Shown: in pieces, positions 24,685 through 32,587 of the stretch
Layout of the letters: the number at the start of each line of letters is the position of its first letter
Position numbering within the stretch: position 1 is the stretch's first letter
Assembly (NCBI RefSeq): GCF_900239185.1
Contig: NZ_OENA01000058.1
Coordinates: 37,502 to 70,852 of the forward strand
DNA: 33,351 bases
Source of the DNA: Tenacibaculum finnmarkense
GTDB taxonomy: Bacteria > Bacteroidota > Bacteroidia > Flavobacteriales > Flavobacteriaceae
Direction: 5' to 3'
Position numbers and translations under genes: made by a program
Notes under the pieces: generated by a model
Databases searched by the model: none
The model's input: the letters and a program-made list of their open reading frames with translations, nothing else
What the model was told of the DNA's origin: nothing

Positions 24685-25854
24685 ATGAGTTATCAATTTG
24701 AAACCCAAGCGATAAGAAACCAAACCGAACGTTCACAATTTTCGGAACATTCTACGCCGTTATATCTAACATCTAGTTTTGTTTTTGAAGATGCAGAAGA
24801 TATGCGTGCTTGTTTTGCTGAAGAAAAAGATAAAAATTTATATAGCCGATTTTCAAACCCTAATACCACGGAATTTGTAGATAAAATTGTAGCGATGGAA
24901 AAAGCGGAAGCAGGATATGCTTTTGCTACAGGAATGGCGGCTGTTTTTTCGACTTTTGGAGCGTTGTTAAATGCGGGAGATCATATTGTTTCGTGCAGGT
25001 CTGTATTTGGTTCAACACATAGTTTGTTTACTAAATATTTTCCAAAATGGAATATTGAAACTAGTTATTTTAAAATATCTGAAGTTGAAAAAATAGAAAG
25101 TTTAATTCAGCCAAACACTAAAATTTTATATGCCGAAACGCCAACAAACCCAGCGGTTGATATTATTGATTTAGAATTGCTTGGTAAAATTGCTAAAAAA
25201 CATAATTTATTATTGATAATAGACAATTGTTTTGCGACGCCTTATTTGCAAAATCCTATTGATTTTGGTGCCGATTTAGTCATTCATTCGGCAACCAAAT
25301 TAATTGATGGACAAGGAAGGGTTTTAGGCGGAGTAACTGTTGGAAAAGCCGATTTAATTCGAGAAATTCACCTGTTTTCAAGAAATACAGGCCCAGCAAT
25401 GTCACCTTTTAATGCGTGGATTTTATCAAAAAGTTTAGAAACATTAAGTATCCGTGTTGAAAAACATTGTGAAAATGCTTTAAAAGTAGCGGAATTTTTA
25501 GAAAATCATCCGAAGGTAAATTTAGTGAAATATCCATTTTTAAAATCGCATCCAAAATATGAAATTGCAAAAAAACAAATGCGATTCGGTGGAAATATTG
25601 TAGCCTTCGAAATAAAAGGAGGTGTTAATGCAGGGCGGAAGTTTTTAAACGCCATCAAAATGTGTTCTTTATCAGCAAATTTAGGCGATACCAGAAGTAT
25701 TGTAACGCATCCAGCATCAACAACACATAGTAAATTAAATATAAATGATAGAATAGAAGTAGGAATTACCGATAGTTTAGTTCGATGTTCTGTTGGTTTA
25801 GAAAATGTAATAGATATTATAAACGATTTAAAACAGGCTTTAGAAACACAATAA
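24685..25854 (+). CDS. metZ: O-succinylhomoserine sulfhydrylase-like PLP enzyme
   Basis: This 389-residue protein is a second member of the Cys/Met-metabolism PLP family. Motifs: ETQAIRNQTERSQFSEHSTPLYLTSSF split over the N terminus, SRFSNPNTTEFVDKIVAMEKAE, CRSVFGSTHSLF, ETPTNPAVDIIDL, IDNCFATPYLQNP, and the PLP lysine Lys205 in HSATKLIDGQGRVLGG. The HSATK-IDGQGRVLGG context and NTGPAMSPFNAW are typical of MetZ (O-succinylhomoserine sulfhydrylase) rather than MetB or MetC. It would make homocysteine from an acylhomoserine and sulfide, overlapping with the first gene of the same operon. Whether it uses succinyl, acetyl or cystathionine substrates cannot be settled from sequence. No strong terminator separates it from the following Rrf2 gene. 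Confidence 0.88.
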   Translation: MSYQFETQAIRNQTERSQFSEHSTPLYLTSSFVFEDAEDMRACFAEEKDKNLYSRFSNPNTTEFVDKIVAMEKAEAGYAFATGMAAVFSTFGALLNAGDHIVSCRSVFGSTHSLFTKYFPKWNIETSYFKISEVEKIESLIQPNTKILYAETPTNPAVDIIDLELLGKIAKKHNLLLIIDNCFATPYLQNPIDFGADLVIHSATKLIDGQGRVLGGVTVGKADLIREIHLFSRNTGPAMSPFNAWILSKSLETLSIRVEKHCENALKVAEFLENHPKVNLVKYPFLKSHPKYEIAKKQMRFGGNIVAFEIKGGVNAGRKFLNAIKMCSLSANLGDTRSIVTHPASTTHSKLNINDRIEVGITDSLVRCSVGLENVIDIINDLKQALETQ

Positions 25855-25873
25855 AAAGAAACAAAAACTAAAT

Positions 25874-25888
25874 AAAAGTGTACTTTTG
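25874..25888 (+). promoter_or_regulatory. Candidate -7 box and palindrome at the Rrf2 start
   Basis: TACTTTTG (25881-25888) matches TAnnTTTG, and AAAAGT-GT-ACTTTT (25874-25887) is a 6+6 palindrome overlapping it. The ATG is only four bases downstream at 25893, so a transcript from this box would be leaderless or nearly so. No -33 TTTG is seen at normal spacing. Confidence 0.4.
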
Positions 25889-25892
25889 TAGC

Positions 25893-26300
25893 ATGCTTTC
25901 TAAAAAAACAAAATACGGAATAAAAGCCTTAACATTTATCGCTAGGCAAGAATATGGAATAAAAGTGCAAATAGCCACCATTTCCGAAAGTGAAAATATT
26001 TCACATAAATTTTTAGAAAGTATTTTGCTCACCCTTCGAAAAGCAGGTTTTTTAGGTGCTAAAAAAGGCAAGGGCGGCGGTTATTATATGTTGAAAAAAG
26101 CATCAGATATAAATATGACCGATGTTATTAGAACCCTTGAAGGACCAATAGCGATGCTGCCTTGTGTGAGTTTAAACTACTATGAAAAATGCAGCGATTG
26201 CCCCGATGAAGATGCTTGTGGTGTGCATAAATTAATGATACAAGTTAGAGATAATACTTTAAAAGTATTAAAAAATAACACCCTTGCCGATTTAGTGTAA
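25893..26300 (+). CDS. Rrf2-family transcriptional regulator
   Basis: I place the start at ATG 25893 (135 residues), which gives the usual MLSKKTKYGIKAL opening; an in-frame GTG at 25878 lies inside a promoter-like box. A winged-helix DNA-binding domain covers residues about 1-80 (ATISESENISHKFLESILLTLRKAGFL, then GKGGGY wing). Cys91, Cys100, Cys103 and Cys109 (PCVSLNYYEKC, SDCPDEDAC) fit an Fe-S cluster or thiol sensor like that of IscR relatives. It sits between the methionine and the sulfate-assimilation operons; control of sulfur genes in response to cysteine, sulfide or Fe-S status is the natural inference. A palindrome in the next promoter region is a candidate target. Confidence 0.9.
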   Translation: MLSKKTKYGIKALTFIARQEYGIKVQIATISESENISHKFLESILLTLRKAGFLGAKKGKGGGYYMLKKASDINMTDVIRTLEGPIAMLPCVSLNYYEKCSDCPDEDACGVHKLMIQVRDNTLKVLKNNTLADLV

Positions 26301-26324
26301 AAACACCGTTTACGCCGTGTTTTT
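26299..26324 (+). terminator. Terminator after the Rrf2 gene
   Basis: AAAAACAC (26299-26306) pairs with GTGTTTTT (26317-26324) with one further inner G-C pair after a C-C mismatch. The stem overlaps the stop codon and ends in five T. Strength is moderate. Confidence 0.55.
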
Positions 26325-26345
26325 GTAAAATTTAGCCTTAATTTT

Positions 26346-26375
26346 TTTGTTATCTAATTTGAATTAATACATTTG
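26346..26375 (+). promoter_or_regulatory. Promoter of the sulfate assimilation operon
   Basis: TTTG (26346-26349), an 18-base spacer and TACATTTG (26368-26375) match the Bacteroidota promoter consensus at both boxes. The transcript would start near 26381, about 39 bases before the DUF2061 ATG. Confidence 0.8.
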
Positions 26376-26391
26376 CAATCTTAAAACCTAG

Positions 26392-26407
26392 TTACCCTAT
26401 AGGGAAA
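26392..26407. promoter_or_regulatory. Palindromic candidate operator
   Basis: CCCTATAGGG (26395-26404) is a perfect 10-bp palindrome, extended by TT and AA at matching positions. It lies about 15-25 bases after the predicted transcript start, where a bound repressor would block transcription. It is the best candidate for the site of the neighbouring Rrf2 regulator. Confidence 0.5.
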
Positions 26408-26419
26408 TAGTATTTTGAA

Positions 26420-26671
26420 ATGATTTTAGAACAATTAATAAAAGAAAATAAAAATAACACGCCAAATAAAGGGTCTGAAAACACCTTGCGAAGCCTTGCA
26501 AAATCGGTAAGTTGGCGCATAATAGGTACTATTGATACGGTTTTAATATCGTGGTTAATTACAGGGGAATTAGCCTTAGCATTTTCGATAGGAAGCATCG
26601 AATTAATTACAAAAATGATATTATACTTTTTTCACGAAAGAATTTGGAATAAAATAAAATGGGGAAAATAA
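26420..26671 (+). CDS. DUF2061 small membrane protein
   Basis: This 83-residue protein has a polar N terminus, the motif LRSLAKSVSWRIIGTIDT and two membrane segments (about 37-53 and 56-70), ending FFHERIWNKIKWGK. This is the DUF2061 pattern. The function of the family is unknown. It is the first gene of the sulfate-assimilation operon, directly behind the promoter and candidate operator, and its stop overlaps the cysH start (TAATG), so translation is probably coupled. That position suggests a role tied to sulfate reduction, for example transport or a membrane partner, but this is inference from neighbours only. Confidence 0.88.
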   Translation: MILEQLIKENKNNTPNKGSENTLRSLAKSVSWRIIGTIDTVLISWLITGELALAFSIGSIELITKMILYFFHERIWNKIKWGK

Positions 26672-27297
26672 TGAGCTTAAAAAACGAATTGAATTTAGAA
26701 ATTTTAAATAAAGAATTAGCAAAACTAAGCCCAAAAGAAATTGTGCAATGGGTTTTTAATTTAGATAAAAAAACCATTATTACCACAAACTTTAGACCTT
26801 ATGAAGTCGCTATTTTACATCTAACATCTCAAGAGAAATCAGACATAAAAGTTGTTTGGTGCGATACAGGTTATAATACTCCCCAAACCTATAAACACGC
26901 CGAGGAACTTATTGAAAAGTTAGCATTAAATGTTGATTTATATGTGCCAAAACAAACCGTAGCACATCGTACTGTTACTATGGGACTTCCTTCGGTTGAT
27001 GACAAAAATCATGTAAAATTTACCGAACAAGTAAAGTTAGAGCCTTTTAAAAGAGCCATGAAAATTCATCAGCCTGAAATATGGTTTACCAACCTCCGAA
27101 AAGGACAAACGGCTTTTAGAGACGGTATCGGTGTTTTATCTTTTAGTAAAGATGGTATCTTAAAAGTGAGCCCTTTTTATCATTGGTCGGATGAAGATTT
27201 AGACGGGTATTTAGAAACCCATAAATTACCAAATGAGTTCAAATATTTTGATCCAACAAAGGTAGAGAGCAACAGAGAATGCGGTTTACATATTTAA
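26671..27297 (+). CDS. cysH: Phosphoadenylyl-sulfate (or adenylyl-sulfate) reductase
   Basis: I start at ATG 26671, which overlaps the DUF2061 stop as TAATG; an in-frame ATG 12 bases earlier is possible. The 208-residue protein has the CysH fold: KVVWCDTGYNTPQTY, WFTNLRKGQTAFR, LKVSPFYHWSDEDLDGYL, and the catalytic C terminus SNRECGLHI. It reduces activated sulfate to sulfite. Only two cysteines are present (WCDTG and ECGLH). The CC and CxxC pairs that hold a 4Fe-4S cluster in typical APS reductases are missing, so by motif it resembles the PAPS-type enzyme. No APS kinase gene lies in this window, so the true substrate is open. The N-terminal nucleotide loop reads TTNFRPYE rather than the usual SFGAQ-like sequence. 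Confidence 0.9.
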   Translation: MSLKNELNLEILNKELAKLSPKEIVQWVFNLDKKTIITTNFRPYEVAILHLTSQEKSDIKVVWCDTGYNTPQTYKHAEELIEKLALNVDLYVPKQTVAHRTVTMGLPSVDDKNHVKFTEQVKLEPFKRAMKIHQPEIWFTNLRKGQTAFRDGIGVLSFSKDGILKVSPFYHWSDEDLDGYLETHKLPNEFKYFDPTKVESNRECGLHI

Positions 27298-27313
27298 AAA
27301 TAAGAGTATCATT

Positions 27314-28285
27314 ATGGACACTATAGCAATAGAAAAAACAGCTACAACATCAAAAAAAGTATCAAAAATAGCCTCAAAAACTTCAGAAACCACCATAAAA
27401 GTAGGCGCTTTAGAAAGCGAAGCTATTTATATTTTTAGAGAAGTTGTCGCGCAGTTTGAAAAACCTGTATTATTATTTTCAGGAGGAAAAGACAGTATTA
27501 CCTTGGTTCGATTGGCGCAAAAAGCGTTTTATCCAGCGAAAATACCGTTTCCTTTAATGCACATTGATACAGGGCATAATTTCCCTGAAACCATCGAATT
27601 TAGAGATCGTTTAGCCAAAGAATTAGGCGTGGAATTAATCGTTCGAAATGTTCAAGATAATATTGATAACGGAAAGGTTAAAGAAGAAACAGGAAAATAT
27701 GCAAGTAGAAATATGCTACAAACCGAAACCTTATTAGATGCTATTGAAGAATTTGGATTTGATGCTTGTATCGGTGGTGCGCGTAGAGATGAAGAAAAAG
27801 CAAGAGCGAAAGAACGTATTTTTTCTGTAAGAGATGATTTTGGGCAGTGGGATGAAAAAAATCAGCGTCCAGAGTTGTTTGATATTTTAAATGGAAGAAT
27901 TGATTTAGGGCAGAATGTGCGTGTTTTTCCTATTTCAAATTGGACAGAGTTAGATGTTTGGAGTTATATCCAAAAAGAAGCGATTGAAATTCCATCGATT
28001 TATTTTGCGCATAAAAGAAAAACTTTTGTTCGTGATGGGATGATTTGGTCGGCTGAAGATGCTGTTGTTTATCGTGAAGAAGATGAGGTTGTTCAAGAGC
28101 GTATGGTGCGTTTTCGTACTGTTGGCGATATGAGTTGTACTGCCGCTGTGTTGTCGGATGCTGTGAGTATTGATAAAGTAGTTGCTGAAATTAAAGAATC
28201 AAGCATTTCAGAAAGAGGTGCTAGAATTGACGATAAACGCTCGGAAGCAGCAATGGAAAAACGCAAACAACAAGGTTATTTTTAA
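27314..28285 (+). CDS. cysD: Sulfate adenylyltransferase subunit 2
   Basis: This 323-residue protein is the catalytic ATP sulfurylase subunit that makes APS from sulfate and ATP. The PP-loop SGGKDS is at residues 56-61, followed by PLMHIDTGHNFPETIEFRD, the ARRDEEKARAKERIFSVRD segment and the C-terminal ERGARIDDKRSEAAMEKRKQQGYF end, all standard for CysD. The first ~27 residues (TATTSKKVSKIASKTSETT) are a Lys/Thr/Ser-rich extension not found in most CysD proteins; the conserved body begins near LESEAIYIFRE. It is 16 bases behind cysH and 108 before cysN, its GTPase partner. Confidence 0.96.
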   Translation: MDTIAIEKTATTSKKVSKIASKTSETTIKVGALESEAIYIFREVVAQFEKPVLLFSGGKDSITLVRLAQKAFYPAKIPFPLMHIDTGHNFPETIEFRDRLAKELGVELIVRNVQDNIDNGKVKEETGKYASRNMLQTETLLDAIEEFGFDACIGGARRDEEKARAKERIFSVRDDFGQWDEKNQRPELFDILNGRIDLGQNVRVFPISNWTELDVWSYIQKEAIEIPSIYFAHKRKTFVRDGMIWSAEDAVVYREEDEVVQERMVRFRTVGDMSCTAAVLSDAVSIDKVVAEIKESSISERGARIDDKRSEAAMEKRKQQGYF

Positions 28286-28393
28286 GAAGATTTAAAATTT
28301 ATCTGAAAAAATAATAATTAAACAATACAAACTCGGTTTTTAATTGTTTTCAAGTTTTTAATTGAAATCAGTAAAAACAAATAGCATACAAAA

Positions 28394-29641
28394 ATGAACG
28401 TATTAAAAATAGCAACAGCAGGAAGTGTCGATGATGGTAAAAGTACTTTAATTGGTCGTATTTTATATGATACCAAATCATTAACCGACGATAAATTGGA
28501 GGCAATTGAAGCAAAAAGTAAGCAAAGAGGTTTTGATTATTTAGATTTTTCATTAGCCACCGATGGCTTAGTTGCCGAACGTGAACAAGGAATTACCATT
28601 GATGTTGCGCATATTTATTTTTCAACGCCAAAAACGAGTTTCATTATTGCCGATACGCCTGGGCATATTGAATATACTCGAAATATGGTTACGGGAGCGT
28701 CTAATTCACAGGCTTCTATCGTTTTAATTGATGCTCGAAATGGCGTAGTTGAACAAACATTTCGTCATTTTTTCATCAATACTTTATTACGAGTAAAAGA
28801 TGTAGTAATTGCGGTTAATAAAATGGATTTGGTTGATTTTTCAGAAGATAAATTTAATGAAATCAAAAAAGAAATTCAAGATTTAGCAAGTAAAAGTGGC
28901 TATGAAAATCAACAATTAACCTTTATTCCTATTTCGGCATTAAAAGGCGATAATGTGGTTAAATCATCAACTAAAACGCCTTGGTATAAAGGAGAAACTT
29001 TATTAAATCATTTAGAAACCTTAGAATTTGAAGATGTTTCTCAAACTTCGCAAACACGTTTTCCTGTGCAAACAGTTATCAGACCTAAAACCGAACAATA
29101 TCACGATTTTAGAGGGTATGCGGGGAAAATTTATGGTGGCGATTTAGCCGTTGGCGATGCTGTTACCGTATTACCATCGCAAACAACATCAACCATAAAA
29201 AGCATTCATTTTTTTGATAAAGAATATCAAAAAGCAACCCAAGGAAGTTCAATAACCATCACTTTAGAGGATAATATTAATATCAGCCGAGGCGATATGT
29301 TGGTTAAAACAACTCAAGAACCAACCGTTGCAAAACAATTAAATGCCACTATTTGTTGGATGGATAAAACGCCTTTACAAGCATCTTCAAAATACATTAT
29401 AAAACATGGTGTAAATGAAGTGCAGGCAAAAATAACTGCTTTAACATCAATTATAAAAACTGATTTTTCGGGGAAAGAAGAAAACCCTTCAGAATTGGTT
29501 TTAAATGCAATTGGCGAAGTTTCTTTAAAAGTGAATAAACCGTTGTTTTTTGATAGTTATAGTAAAAATAAAGCAACAGGTTCGTTTATTTTAATCGATC
29601 CAAAAACCAATAATACTGCAGGAGTTGGCTTTATTCAGTAA
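28394..29641 (+). CDS. cysN: Sulfate adenylyltransferase subunit 1 (GTPase)
   Basis: This 415-residue protein is the EF-Tu-like GTPase that drives APS formation by CysD. Motifs are G1 GSVDDGKST (10-18), the G2-region REQGITIDVAHIYF, G3 DTPGH (87-91) and G4 NKMD (142-145), followed by beta-barrel domains 2 and 3. The length is that of a CysN without the C-terminal APS kinase found in CysNC fusions, so no kinase is supplied here. The 108-base gap before it contains two TTTTTAATTG direct repeats (about 28337 and 28353) but no clear promoter. It is co-oriented with cysD and with the sulfite reductase gene 52 bases downstream. Confidence 0.95.
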   Translation: MNVLKIATAGSVDDGKSTLIGRILYDTKSLTDDKLEAIEAKSKQRGFDYLDFSLATDGLVAEREQGITIDVAHIYFSTPKTSFIIADTPGHIEYTRNMVTGASNSQASIVLIDARNGVVEQTFRHFFINTLLRVKDVVIAVNKMDLVDFSEDKFNEIKKEIQDLASKSGYENQQLTFIPISALKGDNVVKSSTKTPWYKGETLLNHLETLEFEDVSQTSQTRFPVQTVIRPKTEQYHDFRGYAGKIYGGDLAVGDAVTVLPSQTTSTIKSIHFFDKEYQKATQGSSITITLEDNINISRGDMLVKTTQEPTVAKQLNATICWMDKTPLQASSKYIIKHGVNEVQAKITALTSIIKTDFSGKEENPSELVLNAIGEVSLKVNKPLFFDSYSKNKATGSFILIDPKTNNTAGVGFIQ

Positions 29642-29693
29642 TCAAAATTATATCAAAATAAAACGCTTGTAAAAGCGGATACCTAATAAAATT

Positions 29694-31802
29694 ATGCAAA
29701 GTTTTAGAACCGAAATAGAAAACCCAATTGTAGAAAAAGATATTCTAGAATTAGCACGAAAAATTGAACTTTTTAAAGAAGGTAAAATTGATGAAGAGCG
29801 TTTTCGTAGTTTGCGATTAGCACGAGGAGTTTATGGGCAACGTCAATTGGGCGTGCAAATGATTCGTATAAAATTGCCTTACGGAAAAGTCTCTAGCGAA
29901 CAATTACACCGAATTGCCGATGTTTCTGACGAATATTCTCGTGGGCGTTTGCATATTACAACGCGTCAGGATATCCAAATTCATCATGTGAGTTTAGATA
30001 GAACGCCAGAATTATGGGCACAATTAGAAAAAGATAACATTACTTTACGTGAAGCTTGTGGAAATGCGGTTCGAAATATAACGGCTTCAGAAACCGCAGG
30101 AATTGACCTAAAGGAACCTTTTGATGTGTCGCCCTATGCCGATGCTACGTTTAAATTTTTCTTAAGAAACCCAATTTGTCAAGAAATGGGACGAAAATTT
30201 AAAATGTCATTTTCAGCTACGGATGATGATACAGCGTTAAGTTTTATGCACGATTTAGGATTTATCGCCAAAATAAAAAATATTGATGGGCAAGATGTTA
30301 AAGGATTTAAAGTTTTATTAGGCGGAGGATTGGGTTCACAGCCTCGACATGCCGATGTTATTTATGAATTTTTACCAGCAGATTTATTAATCCCTACTAT
30401 TGAAGGTGTTTTACGTGTTTTTGATAGGTATGGAGAACGTGTAAAAAGAGCAAAAGCACGTTTGAAATTCTTAATAAAAGATGTAGGTGTTCCTGCTTTT
30501 TTAGATTTAGTTAAGCAAGAACAAAAAGCGTTTTCATACACAAATTACCCAATTGATACGACTGCTTTTGAGCAGGAAATAACATTTGAAACTGCTGAAA
30601 TTCCTTTGGTAAAAATCAACGATAAAGAAAGCTATAATAAATGGAAACAGTCAAATGTTATACAGCAGAAGCAATCAGGTTTATTTGCTATTGGAATTAA
30701 AGTTCATTTAGGTGATTTTTATACAGATAAAGCTCGTTTGTTAGCTGATTTGATTAAAAAATACGGTGCAAATGAACTGCGTTTTACCTTGCGTCAGAAT
30801 ATTTTAATTCGTCATATTCGTGAAGAAACATTGCCTTTCTTTTATATTGAATTAGAAAAATTAGGCTTTACCGAAGCGGGATATAATAGCTTAAACGATA
30901 TTACAGCCTGCCCAGGAACTGATACGTGTAATTTAGGAATTTCGAGCAGTACAGGTATTGCTTCTGAATTAGAGCGTGTTTTAAAATCGGAATATCCTGA
31001 GTATGTAAATAATAAGGAGTTGGCGATTAAAATTAGCGGTTGTATGAATGCCTGTGGGCAGCACAATATGGCGCATATCGGTTTTCAAGGAATGTCTGTA
31101 AAAGTTGGCAATTTATTAGCGCCTGCCTTACAAGTTTTAGTTGGTGGTGGAGTTGTTGGTGATGGGCAAGGTCGTTTTTCTGATAAATTAGTAAAAATAC
31201 CGAGTAAAAGAGGGCCAGAATCCTTACGTGTTTTATTAAATGATTTTGAAGATAATAAAGATGATAATGAGCGTTTTTTAACATATTATGATAGAAAAGG
31301 AAAAACATATTTCTATGATTTGTTAAAACATTTGTCGGATACCTCTAATTTATCCGAAGATGATTTTATGGATTGGGGACACGATAAAAACTATGTAAAA
31401 GCCATCGGAGTTGGTGAATGTGCTGGGGTTGTTATTGATTTAATCGCAACACTTTTATTTGAAAGTGAAGAAAAAATTGAAAATGCTACTCAAGCTTTTA
31501 ATCAAGAACAATGGTCGGACAGCATTTATCATTCGTATTCTGCAATTATTAATACGGCAAAAGCTTTATTAACTGCCGAAGGTGAAAAAACAAATACACA
31601 GGCAGGAATTATTAGCAGTTTTGATAACGTTTTTATTGATGCAAATAAAATTTCGTTGGCAACAAAAACTTCTTTTGCTGATTTTGTGTATCAAATAAAA
31701 GAAAATGAACCAACAGAAGCGTTTGCAAATAAATATTTAGAAAATACAAAAGTGTTTTACAAAGCCGTAGATTCTTATAGAAAAGTAGCGTTAGAAAATT
31801 AA
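29694..31802 (+). CDS. Siroheme sulfite (nitrite) reductase with HEPN-like C-terminal domain
   Basis: This 702-residue protein has two ferredoxin-like/siroheme domain repeats: N-terminal LARGVYGQRQLGVQMIRIKLP and GRLHITTRQDIQIHHV, and LRFTLRQNILIRHI in the second half. The 4Fe-4S/siroheme ligands are Cys406 and Cys412 (ACPGTDTC) and Cys450 and Cys454 (GCMNACGQH). It catalyses six-electron reduction of sulfite to sulfide (or nitrite to ammonia); its place behind cysHDN makes sulfite the likely substrate. After the reductase body (about 550 residues) comes an extra ~140-residue helical tail (GVVIDLIATLLFESEEK..., WSDSIYHSYSAIINTAKALL) that resembles HEPN domains. An electron donor protein is needed; the flavin reductase gene at the right edge is a candidate. 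Confidence 0.93.
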   Translation: MQSFRTEIENPIVEKDILELARKIELFKEGKIDEERFRSLRLARGVYGQRQLGVQMIRIKLPYGKVSSEQLHRIADVSDEYSRGRLHITTRQDIQIHHVSLDRTPELWAQLEKDNITLREACGNAVRNITASETAGIDLKEPFDVSPYADATFKFFLRNPICQEMGRKFKMSFSATDDDTALSFMHDLGFIAKIKNIDGQDVKGFKVLLGGGLGSQPRHADVIYEFLPADLLIPTIEGVLRVFDRYGERVKRAKARLKFLIKDVGVPAFLDLVKQEQKAFSYTNYPIDTTAFEQEITFETAEIPLVKINDKESYNKWKQSNVIQQKQSGLFAIGIKVHLGDFYTDKARLLADLIKKYGANELRFTLRQNILIRHIREETLPFFYIELEKLGFTEAGYNSLNDITACPGTDTCNLGISSSTGIASELERVLKSEYPEYVNNKELAIKISGCMNACGQHNMAHIGFQGMSVKVGNLLAPALQVLVGGGVVGDGQGRFSDKLVKIPSKRGPESLRVLLNDFEDNKDDNERFLTYYDRKGKTYFYDLLKHLSDTSNLSEDDFMDWGHDKNYVKAIGVGECAGVVIDLIATLLFESEEKIENATQAFNQEQWSDSIYHSYSAIINTAKALLTAEGEKTNTQAGIISSFDNVFIDANKISLATKTSFADFVYQIKENEPTEAFANKYLENTKVFYKAVDSYRKVALEN

Positions 31803-31813
31803 TAAAAATAATA

Positions 31814-32587
31814 ATGATGATGAGAAATTTACCAAAATTAACCGTAATCGGAGCAGGGCCTGGCGATGTCGATTTAATCACTTTAAAAGCCATTAAAGTA
31901 TTAAAAATAGCCGATGTTGTTTTATACGATGCTTTGGTAAATGATGAATTATTAAGTTATATCAATCCAAAAGCAGAGGTTATTTTTGTAGGAAAACGCC
32001 GAGGATGTTATCGTTATCAACAAGAGCAAATTAATGAATTAATTGTAGCTAGAGCAAAATCACATGGGCATGTGGTACGCTTAAAAGGTGGCGACCCTTT
32101 TATCTTTGGAAGAGGAGCTGAAGAAATGGAATATGCGGCAAAATTTAACGTAGCAGTTGCGGTTGTCCCAGGGATTTCATCATCATTAGCCGTAGCAGCT
32201 TCTCAAAATATCCCGCTTACAAAACGTGGATATGCCGAAAGTTTTTGGGTCATTACAGGAACGACCAAAGAACATAAATTATCAAGCGATATTGCGTTGG
32301 CATCAAAATCAAATGCAACTGTTGTCATTTTAATGGGAATGGGAAAATTATCAGAGATTGTAAGTCTTTTTAAGCAGGAAAATAAGCACGATTTACCTGT
32401 CGCAATTATTCAAAACGGCACCACATCCGAAGAAAAAATAGGTATAGGAACGGTAGATACTATCGAACAAATTGTGCTTGAAAATCAATTAGAAAATCCT
32501 GCAATTATAGTATTAGGGGAAGTTGTTAAGCATCGACAAGAATTGCTTAAAGTACAAGCAGAAGTAAAAATAACGTCATTGGTATGA
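31814..32587 (+). CDS. cobA: Uroporphyrinogen-III C-methyltransferase
   Basis: This 257-residue protein matches SUMT, which makes precorrin-2 from uroporphyrinogen III with two SAM molecules, the first step of siroheme synthesis. Motifs are VIGAGPGDVDLITLKA near the N terminus, VVLYDALV, RLKGGDPFIFGRGAEE, VVPGISSSLAVAASQNIPLTKRG, and VVILMGMGKL with ENPAIIVLGEVV at the end. Two extra ATG codons precede MRNLPK, so the exact start could be 31814, 31817 or 31820. It follows the siroheme-dependent sulfite reductase by 11 bases and overlaps the next gene by four, so all siroheme-supply genes are transcribed with the enzyme that needs the cofactor. It is also called cysG (C-terminal part) or sumT. 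Confidence 0.94.
   Translation: MMMRNLPKLTVIGAGPGDVDLITLKAIKVLKIADVVLYDALVNDELLSYINPKAEVIFVGKRRGCYRYQQEQINELIVARAKSHGHVVRLKGGDPFIFGRGAEEMEYAAKFNVAVAVVPGISSSLAVAASQNIPLTKRGYAESFWVITGTTKEHKLSSDIALASKSNATVVILMGMGKLSEIVSLFKQENKHDLPVAIIQNGTTSEEKIGIGTVDTIEQIVLENQLENPAIIVLGEVVKHRQELLKVQAEVKITSLV

Noticed and set aside
25878..25880. GTG at 25878 as the Rrf2 start
   Set aside because: It adds YFCS-type residues not seen in the family and overlaps the -7 box; ATG 25893 gives the usual MLSKKTKYG start.
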